Of a DNA stretch of 50,482 bases, positions 24,888 through 33,604 are shown in pieces. Position 1 is the first letter of the stretch. Every line of letters begins with the position of its first letter. The position numbers and the translations under genes are program-made. The notes beneath the pieces were generated by a model. It ran no database searches and was not told the origin of the DNA. It worked only from the letters and a program-made list of their open reading frames with translations. Source of the stretch: Candidatus Ozemobacteraceae bacterium (GTDB lineage Bacteria > Muiribacteriota > Ozemobacteria > Ozemobacterales > Ozemobacteraceae); the NCBI GenBank assembly GCA_035373905.1, contig DAOSOK010000037.1:1-50482 (forward strand). Direction: 5' to 3'.

Positions 24888-26126
24888 ATGTTCGAGAACG
24901 GCAATGTGCGGGTCACGCGCAGGGACGGGTTTCGCTGGGCGCTGGCGGTCATCTTCGTTTTGCAGATCATCATCGCGTATCTCCTCGTCGACGTCATCCA
25001 GGACCAGTTGAAGGCCTCGAAGGCTTTCAAGGCGGCCAGTGAGACCGATCAGCCGCGCGAGGGCGAGTATGTGTGCCTCACCGGCAAGGTGATCCCACAT
25101 GATCTGAAGTCCGACGATCCGGCCTTCGAGCAAGCCTTTCGCAAGGTGCTGCGGCTTGGAGAGACGCTCATGTTCGAAGCGACCTTCACGCACTCCGAGA
25201 AGCGCGGAAAGAACACCCACACCATCACCGACCGGATCATCAGGGGCTCGAGAAGATACACCGTGGATACGCCGGCCGGCGTCGTCCGTCTCGCGGGCTC
25301 CCCGGACCGCCTCTACTCGCATCATTCCGCGCGGTTCGACGTCTTTCCCGCCTTCGAATCGTTCAGCCCGAGGTCGCGAACGCTGCGGACGACGTATTTC
25401 GCGCCGACCCGCCTGCACCTGATCGGCGTGGCCTCGCACGAATCGAACGGCGAAGTCCTTCTCTCGGGCAAGCCCGGAAAGCCGCTGATCGTCTCGGAAG
25501 TGCCGCGCGACCAGCTTCTCAGCAATACCCGGCTGGCGGCGATGCTGGCGGGGGCGGCGATCGTGTATTTTCTCACGACGCTGTTCATTCCCTGGAAGCG
25601 CTCGCTCCGGGAACAGATCGAGCGGATGCCGTCGGTCTGCTACATTTTCGACATGACCGGGGGCCCCGAGGGAATCGCGCTGCTCCTGTTCGTGCTGTAT
25701 GCCGTGGGCGCCATCGTCGTTCTCAACGTGTTCGGCGGCGACCACCAGTTCCGGGTGGACCAGCTGAAGGCGGTCCTCTTCCTCGGCTTCTGCATGCTCG
25801 TCCACGTGGGGCGCAGCGTCGAGTATTTCTACGTGGCCGACAAGCGCGACGGTTTCCTGTACGAGTATTCGCGCGGGCTGTTCTCGCTTTCCCGCACCCG
25901 GCTGGCGCCCTTCGCCGATCTGCGGCTCTGGATCGATATCCAGCGGGGCAGCAAGGGGTCGAAGAGTTACTACCTGAAAGCGAGTCCTCCGAAGGGGAAG
26001 GGATTCGACCTCGGTGGTACCGGCTCGTCGGAAGCGACGCTCCTCGAGATCAAACGGGAGTTCGAAGCGTTCCGGAAAAACCGGCCGGAGCCTCAGCGCT
26101 CCGGGCTTCTCACCAGGGACGTCTGA
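24888..26126 (+). CDS. Membrane protein of unknown function, four predicted spans
   Basis: 412 residues. Spans: ~17-37 (WALAVIFVLQIIIAYLLVDV), ~222-240 (AAMLAGAAIVYFLTTLF), ~268-290 (GIALLLFVLYAVGAIVVLNVF) and ~305-320 (AVLFLGFCMLVHVG). Between spans 1 and 2 lies a ~180-residue soluble domain rich in charge; the C-terminal ~90 residues are cytoplasmic and lysine-rich. No motif is recognised; the loop with LTGKVIP and GKPLIVSE reminds me of E3-ligase GIDE-like membrane proteins, but not enough to assign it. The ATG at 24888 follows GGAGGGG by 6 bases; the open frame extends 25 codons upstream without such a signal. It ends 6 bases from a convergent gene. Confidence 0.8.
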   Translation: MFENGNVRVTRRDGFRWALAVIFVLQIIIAYLLVDVIQDQLKASKAFKAASETDQPREGEYVCLTGKVIPHDLKSDDPAFEQAFRKVLRLGETLMFEATFTHSEKRGKNTHTITDRIIRGSRRYTVDTPAGVVRLAGSPDRLYSHHSARFDVFPAFESFSPRSRTLRTTYFAPTRLHLIGVASHESNGEVLLSGKPGKPLIVSEVPRDQLLSNTRLAAMLAGAAIVYFLTTLFIPWKRSLREQIERMPSVCYIFDMTGGPEGIALLLFVLYAVGAIVVLNVFGGDHQFRVDQLKAVLFLGFCMLVHVGRSVEYFYVADKRDGFLYEYSRGLFSLSRTRLAPFADLRLWIDIQRGSKGSKSYYLKASPPKGKGFDLGGTGSSEATLLEIKREFEAFRKNRPEPQRSGLLTRDV

Positions 26127-26132
26127 GGGCGG

Positions 26133-28211
26133 TCACTTCGCTCCCTGCATCGCCTCGAGGGCGCGGCGGGCCTGGTCGATCTCGCGGAGTTCCCGCAGGG
26201 CCGCGGTCACTTCCGGGTCGTCCGTCGCACGGGACAGGGTCAGCGCCGTGTATGTCTTGTAGGCGGCCTCGCGGAGGCGGCGAAGCTCCAGGTCGGTGCG
26301 TCCGGCGTATTTTTCCGGCATCGTGACCGAGGGCGTCACGCTCACGGAGAGGGCGACCGAAGAGACGGCCGCCGTGTCGGAGGCGGTGTCGGAGGCCGGC
26401 GCGGAGCCTGTTTTACGGAGCATCTCGAGGGCGGCCACGTATTCGTCGGCGGCCCGTGCGTCGTTTTCGAGATTCCTGATCTCGTCTTTCACTTTTTCGC
26501 GGTCGGCGAGGCGGGTGATCGGGAGTTTCGCGAGGGCGGCGCGGGCGTTCGCGAGGCAGGTCGCGATCTCGCGGCGCCGTATGTCGGCCTGGTTCCAGAG
26601 TTTTTCGAGCTTCGCCGCACGGTCCGCTCCCGTGCCGATCTCCTGCTGCACCGCGATCAACTGGGCGAAGAACAGCTCCTGCGGGGCCAGGGCGGCCTCG
26701 GCTTTCTCGAACTCCTGCCGGGCATTCCACTTTTTGACCGGGTTGAACCAGCTCGTCGAGCGGGAGTTCCACATCGCCGCGCGAAGCGCGCGGTCAGCCT
26801 TCAGGAGCGCCTCTGCCCGGCTTTTCAGGACCGGCGCGGCGGCGACATCGTCGAGGATCATGCAGGCCATCAATCGCGAGGCTCTGGAGCGGGCTTCGGC
26901 GAGCTTTTCGAGGGACGGCCGGAACGGCCAGAACCACGGCCATTCGCGCCGCACATCCTCGATGCGCTTCACCTCGGCGATCGCGGCCGAGACGTCGGCG
27001 GCGCCGTATCTCCGGCGGCCGTCGGCCGCGAGGCCGAGCGCCGCGAACTGTTTCTGTCGCTTCGCGACGAACGCCGGATCGGTCTCGATGCCCTCGATGG
27101 CATACGCGATGATTTCGGGGAAGGTGAGGTCGTGACGGGCGAGAAGCCCGCTGACGAACCGGATGACGATCTGCTGGTGCCGTTTGTCGCCGGCGATGCT
27201 GCCGCCGACGGCCTTGCCCGCGACCTCCGTCAGTTTGTCCTTGAGGCCGTTCGAGACGATGCCGTCGATCGCGTGACACGCCACGAACGTGAAGATATCG
27301 TTCGCCGCGCCGGTGCGCAGAGATTTATACAGAGCGTTATATACGAATGTTTTTGTTTTATCCTTCAGCGTCCCTTCGAGGGGGACCCGCACGCGATACG
27401 TGCGGTCGGCGCTCTCGGACGAGGCCTTGGCCGTCTTCAGCAGCCCGTGCTCGCGCAGCATGGCCGCGACGTCGCTCACGCTCCGGTCGAAATGTTCCCG
27501 CCGTTCGCCGTAGAAGGCGTCCATCTCGTCGAGCAGCTCGGGCCGTTCCTCGAGGAGGTAGTCGGCGATGGTCCGGACCCCGACGGCGGTGGGCAGGAAG
27601 GCGTTTCCGGCCGTCTTGAGACGTTCGGCGGACATGGTGGCGATCTTCGAATCGCGCTCGTGTTCCGCCTTCATCGAAGCTTCGAGGAGGCGGACCGGAA
27701 AGCTCACCGACGCCTTGCGCAACGCTTCCCTCATGTCGCGGTAGACGAGAATGTCGGTGCAGAGCTCACACAGCTGATGGTTGATATACCCCGCATTCGA
27801 AAGCGGCACCGTGAGCTTGGTGGAAGGGTAGCCTTCGCTCGTGTGCGCCGACGGGACCTCGGCGAACAGGTGACCGGCCCAGCCCAGAGCCATCGCGACG
27901 TCGGCGAGGCCGTAGCGGGGATCGTTCTTCGCCAGATCGACCATTCGCAGGATGGTTTCCGGATCGAAGTGGAACTCTCGCGGAAACCCGTCGCCGGCGT
28001 TGAACTTGATGTCGGGGGCCGGACCGCCGCCGATGAACAGGTCTTTCATGCTTTCGGGAACGGCCCGCAGCAGTCGCGCATCGAGCGCGGCCTGCGACCA
28101 GGCGCACGTATTCACGGCCAGGTGCGTCATCGGCCCCCACGCCGACAACGGGGCGGCGAGGAGGGCCAGCGCAAGCACGGCACCGGCAATTCCGATTCGC
28201 AGACGTCGCAT
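26133..28211 (-). CDS. Exported zinc-dependent phospholipase C-like protein with long helical C-terminus
   Basis: 692 residues with a Sec signal peptide (MRRLRIGIAGAVLALALLAAPLSA). The mature protein starts WGPMTHLAVN: an N-terminal Trp followed closely by His, as in zinc-dependent phospholipase C and P1 nuclease, where the mature N-terminus itself binds zinc. Further expected ligands lie in PAPDIKFNAGD, REFHFD and LGWAGHLFAEVPSAH. After ~250 residues the rest is helical and rich in Ala, Lys, Glu and Arg (~400-692), which no usual family member has. The ATG at 28211 has GGAGGG 5 bases upstream; a GTG two codons earlier lies too close to it. A -10 box lies at 28244-28249. Lipid substrate is inferred. 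Confidence 0.8.
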   Translation of the reverse strand: MRRLRIGIAGAVLALALLAAPLSAWGPMTHLAVNTCAWSQAALDARLLRAVPESMKDLFIGGGPAPDIKFNAGDGFPREFHFDPETILRMVDLAKNDPRYGLADVAMALGWAGHLFAEVPSAHTSEGYPSTKLTVPLSNAGYINHQLCELCTDILVYRDMREALRKASVSFPVRLLEASMKAEHERDSKIATMSAERLKTAGNAFLPTAVGVRTIADYLLEERPELLDEMDAFYGERREHFDRSVSDVAAMLREHGLLKTAKASSESADRTYRVRVPLEGTLKDKTKTFVYNALYKSLRTGAANDIFTFVACHAIDGIVSNGLKDKLTEVAGKAVGGSIAGDKRHQQIVIRFVSGLLARHDLTFPEIIAYAIEGIETDPAFVAKRQKQFAALGLAADGRRRYGAADVSAAIAEVKRIEDVRREWPWFWPFRPSLEKLAEARSRASRLMACMILDDVAAAPVLKSRAEALLKADRALRAAMWNSRSTSWFNPVKKWNARQEFEKAEAALAPQELFFAQLIAVQQEIGTGADRAAKLEKLWNQADIRRREIATCLANARAALAKLPITRLADREKVKDEIRNLENDARAADEYVAALEMLRKTGSAPASDTASDTAAVSSVALSVSVTPSVTMPEKYAGRTDLELRRLREAAYKTYTALTLSRATDDPEVTAALRELREIDQARRALEAMQGAK

Positions 28212-28243
28212 ACTCACCCTCCGGATACGCTCAATTTCTTTTC

Positions 28244-28249
28244 ATTATA
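28244..28249 (-). promoter_or_regulatory. -10 box of the phospholipase C-like gene
   Basis: TATAAT on the minus strand (context GGGTATAATGAAAAG), 33 bases before the start. No clear -35 box. The context resembles the pseudopilin promoter (GGGTACAATGAAAAG). Confidence 0.5.
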
Positions 28250-28296
28250 CCCGCAGAGGGCGGATCCCGGAGTACCCCGGCCTGCGGGGTCAGATG

Positions 28297-28836
28297 TCAG
28301 TTCTCCCGGGTATGGAGGGCCGGGAAATACCGGACGGCGTCGGTCTGGCGGGCGCGCTTTTCCGAATTTTTCATGATCCGGTCCACGAGGCGCTGGCGTT
28401 CGTTCGGGTCGGGATACCGGGATGGATTCTCGACCATCTGGAGCAGGCTTTCGTAATCAGGCTCGTAGACGACGCGCATGCGGATCCAGGACTCGTTCTC
28501 GACGCCTTTCGGCGGCGTTCCCGTCTTCGTGATCGTCACCCTGGTCTTCAGCGGTTCCGTCGCGAGGGCGGAAAGGCTCATTTTTTCGGGATACACCTTC
28601 AGATCGGGGGTCGACTCGAAAAAGACGTCGATATTTTTCGGCGTGCCGACCTTCGCCCGGACCGTTGCGGTCAGGGGCAGCGACTCGAGCCCGATCGCAT
28701 CGGGACTCGGCTCGAGGGTCATGACGATGTTTCCGGGCACGAGATACCGGAACTCGGACGCCGGCAACAGCTTGGCTGCTCCCAGCGCACCGATCGCGAC
28801 GAGAGAACATGCGACAAATTTGTACAACGGCTTCAT
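28297..28836 (-). CDS. Exported small protein of unknown function
   Basis: 179 residues. N-terminal signal or anchor (YKFVACSLVAIGALGAAKLL, about 5-24). The rest looks like one beta-sandwich domain (PLTATVRAKVGTPKNIDVFF, LKTRVTITKTGTPPKG), similar in feel to domains that follow secreted proteins, then a basic helical tail (NERQRLVDRIMKNSEKRAR). GGAGACC lies upstream of the ATG at a usual distance. It begins 35 bases after the metalloprotease gene stops, so the two are probably one transcript. No family recognised. Confidence 0.75.
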   Translation of the reverse strand: MKPLYKFVACSLVAIGALGAAKLLPASEFRYLVPGNIVMTLEPSPDAIGLESLPLTATVRAKVGTPKNIDVFFESTPDLKVYPEKMSLSALATEPLKTRVTITKTGTPPKGVENESWIRMRVVYEPDYESLLQMVENPSRYPDPNERQRLVDRIMKNSEKRARQTDAVRYFPALHTREN

Positions 28837-28871
28837 AATCTGGTCTCCACGTATTTGTTGTGGTAGTGCAT

Positions 28872-30230
28872 CTACGGTTCGATCGTTCCGCCCAGGAACG
28901 GGCTTCGCTGATTCTTCGAGCCGACGCTGACATCCTCGCCGGTCGCTCCGTCATCAGGTTGGGCGGTTTCCGCCGGAGGCACGGCGGTCGCGGACGACCC
29001 GGCGGCACGAGCTTCGGCGGCGGCCTGTCGGGCCTGCAGGAAGGCTTTCACGGCATCGCCGCTTCCAAGGAACCGCTTCATCTCGTCGTCGGAAAGTTTT
29101 CCGCGTGTGCAGTCATCGAAGATTCGCACGACATCCGGGGCCTGGTCGGGGTTCCTGGCGACATAGTCTTTCAGGAAATCCCCGAGCGTGCGATCGGTTT
29201 TGTTGGTCGCGCGGAACGAGAGCAAGAGCTTGTCCATGCCGCCCGGAAGTTTCGATATATTCAACAACGCGAGCCCGATGATCCCCTCGACCCGGGTCAG
29301 CGTCATTCCGTCGAGAGCGGTCGCCGAAGCGGTTTCGTAGACCCCTTTCGAGCGCTCGATCTTCACGTCTTCACAGACGACGGGCCACCACGAGGCGCGT
29401 TCGGGCGAGTCGTGCATCTGCAGGAACACGGCCCAGCCTTCCATGAACGCCGCCCGGGGCTTGATCGCCTCGTTGATGTAATGAGTGCCGTCCGGGCCGT
29501 AGGGCGCATCGCGCTCAGCCTGCGCGCGGTCCATCGAGTGGGCGCACTCATGCACGAACGTCGAGCGGGCCTCGTCTTCGCCGTCGGGGGCGTTGAATTT
29601 CAGAGAGCTGAGCTGGAGCAGGTCGCCGTTGCTGTACGGCCAGAAATCGCGGAGCACATGGCTGTCATTGTGGCCGTTGACGTCCGTCAGCACCACCTCG
29701 ACCCTGCTCCGGGCCCCCTGCTTCATCCGCTCGATCAGCGCCTGTTCCTTCGCATGGCGATAGGCCGCCAGAAGGGCGCGCTGGCCGTCCGACAGAACCG
29801 AGGGATCGGGGTCCGCGCCCATCAACTGCAGCAGATGCGCCTCGTCGCGCACCTTCGTGACGAACACCCTGTACCGGAAACGCTCGTCGTTTGACGTGAC
29901 GTCCTGCCGGCCTTCACGGGTCAGATCGGCCTTCAGCAGGCGTTTTCGCCAATCGGCAGCCGGAACGCGCCTGACGTTCGACGCGTGCTCGCGGACGGCT
30001 GCGACAGCCGCGCCGGGCGTTCCCTGCTGAACGGGAATGACCTCGTCGATCCGCTGATAGTAAAAAACGAACTCGAACGACTCCCGGGATGACTCGACGC
30101 GGGAAAGGGATTCGGAGCGAGACTGCGCGGCGGCCGGCGTGCGGCTCGTCCCGGCGGTCTGGCCACAGGCCAGGGTTGCCGAAAGAACTGCCGCCAGAAG
30201 CAGCGAACCGATGCGTATCGAATGTTTCAT
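28872..30230 (-). CDS. Exported HExxH zinc metalloprotease-like protein
   Basis: 452 residues. Signal peptide MKHSIRIGSLLLAAVLSATLAC; the cysteine is a weak lipobox candidate. The central motif is FVHECAHSMD (HExxH with His ligands and catalytic Glu), followed ~30 residues later by FMEGWAVFLQ, whose Glu is a likely third ligand, as in gluzincins. The C-terminal tail is acidic and Ala/Thr-rich. The open frame runs 297 codons further upstream, but those codons are a shadow of the neighbouring gene; the ATG at 30230 has GAGAGGA and the signal peptide right behind it. Substrate unknown. It belongs to a run of four exported-protein genes on this strand. Confidence 0.78.
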   Translation of the reverse strand: MKHSIRIGSLLLAAVLSATLACGQTAGTSRTPAAAQSRSESLSRVESSRESFEFVFYYQRIDEVIPVQQGTPGAAVAAVREHASNVRRVPAADWRKRLLKADLTREGRQDVTSNDERFRYRVFVTKVRDEAHLLQLMGADPDPSVLSDGQRALLAAYRHAKEQALIERMKQGARSRVEVVLTDVNGHNDSHVLRDFWPYSNGDLLQLSSLKFNAPDGEDEARSTFVHECAHSMDRAQAERDAPYGPDGTHYINEAIKPRAAFMEGWAVFLQMHDSPERASWWPVVCEDVKIERSKGVYETASATALDGMTLTRVEGIIGLALLNISKLPGGMDKLLLSFRATNKTDRTLGDFLKDYVARNPDQAPDVVRIFDDCTRGKLSDDEMKRFLGSGDAVKAFLQARQAAAEARAAGSSATAVPPAETAQPDDGATGEDVSVGSKNQRSPFLGGTIEP

Positions 30231-30307
30231 GCGTTCCTCTCCGGAAAAGGCCGAGCTCCCCGTACGGGGTTCCATGATCATACTGATCGAACGGGGGGGT
30301 CGGGGAA

Positions 30308-31168
30308 TTATTTCGGGATCATTCCCGAGAGCACATTGTAAAAGCCGTGCATGAACGTGATCAGGGTGTCGGCGCCGGGTTCGGGAATTCGTCCGGGCGG
30401 GAACAGGCCGGCCACGTCGGGATGCTGCGCGGCGGCACCGAGCGCAAGGGGATCGACGCGCACGCGGACCGGCGGGGCGCCGTCCTGCGGAAACACCAGT
30501 TCGAACGCGGTGATGAGCCCGTCGCGCCGGCTGATGATCACGGTCGGCGTAGCCGCCTGCTCTTTCGAGAACCGAAGTTCGGAAGGGGTTTCGAGACACC
30601 AGGGGTGGGTCTCGCGCAGTTTTTTCGCGATATGCGCCGGGGTCTGGGGATGCACGCCGATATCGATGGGCCGCGTCGCGAGGAGCGCGGTAAGGTTCAT
30701 CACGAGGTTCATCGCGAACTCCCCTTCCGCCGACCGGTCGATCCTGACCGTGGGGATCGGAATCTGACGCCCGGGGCCCGAGACGAACAGGGTCTGCGTG
30801 CCGCCGAGATCGAGAAGGCAGGTCGCCGTCGCCCCGACGGCCAGATACCGGAACAAAGCGTTCGGAGCGGAAAGTTCCAGGAACGCATGGTCGTTTTTCT
30901 TCATGCTGATCGTGCCGCTTCCGACGATCTGCTCCCCCTGGCCGACCGCGAGGCCGAGTCTGAACGCATCGACGTCGGGGGCGATCGGAAGCAGCGTCGC
31001 GGCGACGTCCTTCTCGAGCGCCGTCCAGAATTCCGTCTCGGATGCGACGTTTCGCGCCGCCTCTTCGCCCGAAGCCGGAAACGCCGTCATCACGACGGCA
31101 AGAGCCAGCAGAGCCGCGCACCGCACGAAAAGGCTCTTCATGTTCGAAGCTTTATTATATTTTATCAT
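30308..31168 (-). CDS. Exported protein of unknown function (possibly LolA/outer-membrane-sorting fold)
   Basis: 286 residues from the ATG at 31168 (GGGAG 10 bases upstream), or 277 from a second ATG at 31141 that begins MKSLFVRCAALLALAVVMTAF. Either gives a Sec signal peptide. The mature part alternates beta-strands with a hydrophobic face (GSGTISMKKNDHAFLELSAP, FRYLAVGATATCLLDLG, LFVSGPGRQIPIPTV), the pattern of LolA/LppX-type lipid-carrying half-barrels, but no signature proves this. AT-rich bases 31142-31170 cover the start. It may share a transcript with the metalloprotease gene 77 bases downstream. Confidence 0.7.
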   Translation of the reverse strand: MIKYNKASNMKSLFVRCAALLALAVVMTAFPASGEEAARNVASETEFWTALEKDVAATLLPIAPDVDAFRLGLAVGQGEQIVGSGTISMKKNDHAFLELSAPNALFRYLAVGATATCLLDLGGTQTLFVSGPGRQIPIPTVRIDRSAEGEFAMNLVMNLTALLATRPIDIGVHPQTPAHIAKKLRETHPWCLETPSELRFSKEQAATPTVIISRRDGLITAFELVFPQDGAPPVRVRVDPLALGAAAQHPDVAGLFPPGRIPEPGADTLITFMHGFYNVLSGMIPK

Positions 31169-31295
31169 ATACACAAGTTCTCCCGCCGTCGCACCGGATG
31201 TATCGAGACCCGCATGATGCCCCGATCGTACGCTTCCGGCGCCTATTGTGGCGGAACGCAGGCGGAAAGTCAAAAGGAAATCCGGGGCGCGGCGC

Positions 31296-31345
31296 GAAAA
31301 AGAAAGGGCCCCGGCGCACTCGGGCGGGAGTGCGGGGGACCCTTT
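31296..31345 (-). terminator. Rho-independent terminator of the 186-residue exported protein
   Basis: On the minus strand AAAGGGTCCCCCGCACTC, a 6-base loop and GAGTGCGCCGGGGCCCTTT form a long GC-rich stem with small mismatches, followed by TCTTTTTCG. It begins 19 bases after the stop codon. Confidence 0.8.
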
Positions 31346-31363
31346 CGGCGGGGAAAGCGGATA

Positions 31364-31924
31364 TCAGTGGGTGAACACGTGGTTGTTGAGGGTGAAGATG
31401 TTGCTCAACTGCGTGCCGGTGCCGGTGGACACCTGGCCCCAGTTCCAGCCGCGGAACAGGCCCAGGAGCAGGGCGCCCAGGCCCGCGGCGACGGGAGCGG
31501 CGACCAGCGCGCCGGCGGCCGATCGGGTGTCCCGGGCATGGGCCGCGGGGTTGGCCTGGGCCCGTTCGACGGTCCTGAGCAGCCGGACGACGATCTCGAG
31601 CGCGTCGCCCCGGTCGTTCCAGAGGATCTGGACCTTGGCCTTGTCGATGCCGCGGCGCAGATCGGACGCGAGGTGGCGGTAGCACCCGGCAAACGCGTAG
31701 GTCCCGACGATGTTTCTCGCCTGATCGAGGTATCTCGTCGCCACCTGCAGCGACGCATACCCGGTGCTGCACGCGATCGCGCAGCGGGCCTCCTCGAGCG
31801 CGGCATGGGCGCCGTTCAGGACGGCATGGACGTCGCACGTCTGGGCCAGCACCTGCGGCGCGGCCTGGAACAGCAACGAAACGATCAGAGCGAAACAGCA
31901 GACGGTCCGAAACAACGACTTCAC
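31364..31924 (-). CDS. Exported alanine-rich protein of unknown function
   Basis: 186 residues. Signal peptide VKSLFRTVCCFALIVSLLFQAAPQVLA with a cleavage site before QTCDVH. The mature part has four cysteines close together (TCDVH, EARCAIACSTG, FAGCYRH), probably disulfide-bonded, a helical middle, and a C-terminal hydrophobic stretch (GALVAAPVAAGLGALLLGLF, about 143-162) that could anchor it. The GTG at 31924 has GGAGG 7 bases upstream; the open frame extends 62 codons more but those lack any signal. A strong terminator follows. No family recognised. Confidence 0.75.
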   Translation of the reverse strand: MKSLFRTVCCFALIVSLLFQAAPQVLAQTCDVHAVLNGAHAALEEARCAIACSTGYASLQVATRYLDQARNIVGTYAFAGCYRHLASDLRRGIDKAKVQILWNDRGDALEIVVRLLRTVERAQANPAAHARDTRSAAGALVAAPVAAGLGALLLGLFRGWNWGQVSTGTGTQLSNIFTLNNHVFTH

Positions 31925-32167
31925 GAAAGAACCTCCATATCGATTCAAAACTCTGTTGAGGAAGCGGTGATAAAGCATTTTCCATGCCACCTCGAAATAG
32001 CCGGTTGCAAAGCGAAAAACCGGGAATGCATCGCCGGAGATTGTCCAAATTCCGGCAGGGCGGGCGCATGAGTTTCCACACTTCCCCGGCACGAGCGAAT
32101 CGTGAATCACTCACAGGATTTCATCTGCGACATCTTCTTCATCGATGTGTCGAAGGCCTCTGCGTTT

Positions 32168-32181
32168 TGTTACACTTGGGG
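32168..32181 (+). promoter_or_regulatory. Extended -10 promoter ahead of the membrane protein/TPR pair
   Basis: TGTTACACTTGGGG: TG, one base, TACACT. Identical over 14 bases to the element at 24755-24768 on the other strand. It would give a ~28-base leader containing GGGAGG. Confidence 0.55.
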
Positions 32182-32210
32182 AAATTCACAATGCGGAGAG
32201 GGAGGATTGG

Positions 32211-32699
32211 ATGGCTACCTTCCGGAATATCCTGACGGCCTTCGCGGTGACGGCCCTCGTCGGCATCGCCGCCGGCTGGCTCCGGTACTGGATGGGATTT
32301 CTGGTCATCTTTCACGGGGCGGCCTGCGCCGGCATCATCGGCTGGCTGTTTCATCGCGTGAGGCCCGACCCGGCCGGCTCTGCGGAGTCGAACGCCTCGG
32401 TCTGGCGCTGGACCCTGCCGCTGCTGGCCGCGTTCTGGGCCGGTCAGATCGCTGGAATCGGTCTCGCGCAGCCGTGGTTCGAGCCCCTGGCCTACCTGGG
32501 CGGCATCGCGTCGGGAAAGGGCGTGGAAACGTTCGCCGCAATGGGAAGCGTTCGCTCCTACGCGGGCGGCATGTCCGGCTTCCTGTGGCTGTTCAGCGTC
32601 GTTCTCGACGCGCTGGTCATGTGGATTCTCCTCGCCGTCGCCCTCCGAGACGACGGGAACGCGCCGCATGAAGCCGAACCGGAAGGAGAAGCATCATGA
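32211..32699 (+). CDS. Small polytopic membrane protein
   Basis: 162 residues with four hydrophobic spans (~7-22, ~28-45, ~65-85 and ~120-142). The start is clear: GGGAGG lies 5 bases before the ATG, and the open frame upstream crosses a promoter. The last codons overlap the next gene by four bases (ATGA), so it is coupled to the TPR lipoprotein. The sequence is unlike families I know. The pairing with an outer-membrane-type lipoprotein suggests an envelope role, by inference only. Confidence 0.75.
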   Translation: MATFRNILTAFAVTALVGIAAGWLRYWMGFLVIFHGAACAGIIGWLFHRVRPDPAGSAESNASVWRWTLPLLAAFWAGQIAGIGLAQPWFEPLAYLGGIASGKGVETFAAMGSVRSYAGGMSGFLWLFSVVLDALVMWILLAVALRDDGNAPHEAEPEGEAS

Positions 32700-33571
32700 C
32701 ATCCCCGTCCGGAAGCATCTCTCGCGTTCTTCTCCTCGTCATGGCGTTCATTCCGCTCATCTTCGCGGCCGGCTGCGTGTTCGACGGCGAGGCCGACGTC
32801 GATACGGCCTGGGGCGCCCTGAAAAAGGGCGATCCGAACCAGGCGATCAGGTTCGCGAGCCGCGCAATCAACTTCGGAGGCCTTTCCGGCGAGAAGCTCG
32901 GCTCCGCGTACGAGTGCCGTGCCGCGGCGAACCGCGACAGGAACGAGTTCGACCGCGCCCTGGCCGACCTGGACAAACTCGTGGCGCTTCGGCCCGAGTA
33001 TGCCGGAGGCTATCTGGCCCGCGGGGAAGCGTTGTTCCGCGCGAAGGCGCATGATCGGGCCCTGGCCGACATGGATCGGGGGCTCGAGCTCGCCGATCCC
33101 TCGGGAACCGGGAAAGGCGCCTCCCTTGCCCGGCGGTATTTCATTCGCGGCAATATCCGCCTCGTGAAAAAAGACGCCGACGGAGCGATGGCCGATTACG
33201 AGCACGCCCTGGCGATCGACCCGTCGTCGCTCGACGCGCGCATGGGGCGCAGTTACGTTCTCGAGGCGCGCGGGCAGAAGCGCGAGGCGCTGGCCGAGAT
33301 GGAACTCGTCTGCCAGGCCGCGTCGAAGAACTTCTCGCTTCCCCTTTCCCGGCAAAGCGTCTACCTGCGCCGCGTCATCACGCTCCGGATGGCGAACGGC
33401 TTCGACCCGTCGAAACCGGCGCCCGTGATCCCGGCCGAGGCTCCGCCGGTTCCCGACGCCCCGAAGACTGAACCCGCGGAATCTCCCGAAGCACCGGCAA
33501 CGCCCGATACCGATATAGAGCCGGACGCCGTTTCCGAACGGAATCTCGACAAGCCCCTCCTCGGCAACTGA
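32696..33571 (+). CDS. TPR-repeat lipoprotein
   Basis: 291 residues. Lipoprotein signal peptide with lipobox FAAGC (Cys-27), so anchored in a membrane. At least four TPR helix pairs follow (~35-200; WGALKKGDPNQAIRFASRAI, DRALADLDKLVALRPEYAGGYLARGEALF, GAMADYEHALAIDPSSLDARMG), then a proline/glutamate-rich tail (~240-275). TPR lipoproteins of this kind scaffold envelope machinery. It overlaps the upstream membrane-protein gene by four bases, and 33 bases separate it from the oligoendopeptidase gene. Confidence 0.85.
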   Translation: MTSPSGSISRVLLLVMAFIPLIFAAGCVFDGEADVDTAWGALKKGDPNQAIRFASRAINFGGLSGEKLGSAYECRAAANRDRNEFDRALADLDKLVALRPEYAGGYLARGEALFRAKAHDRALADMDRGLELADPSGTGKGASLARRYFIRGNIRLVKKDADGAMADYEHALAIDPSSLDARMGRSYVLEARGQKREALAEMELVCQAASKNFSLPLSRQSVYLRRVITLRMANGFDPSKPAPVIPAEAPPVPDAPKTEPAESPEAPATPDTDIEPDAVSERNLDKPLLGN

Positions 33572-33604
33572 AACGAATCTCGCACGCACAGAAAGGAAGT
33601 TCAC

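Noticed and set aside
30231..31121. Upstream 297 codons of the frame containing the metalloprotease
   Set aside because: They read through the neighbouring exported-protein gene in another frame, with no domain, while a signal peptide begins at 30230.
31925..32210. A gene in the 286-base gap between divergent genes
   Set aside because: No frame with a ribosome site or recognisable sequence; apart from the extended -10 box at 32168 I see nothing in it.
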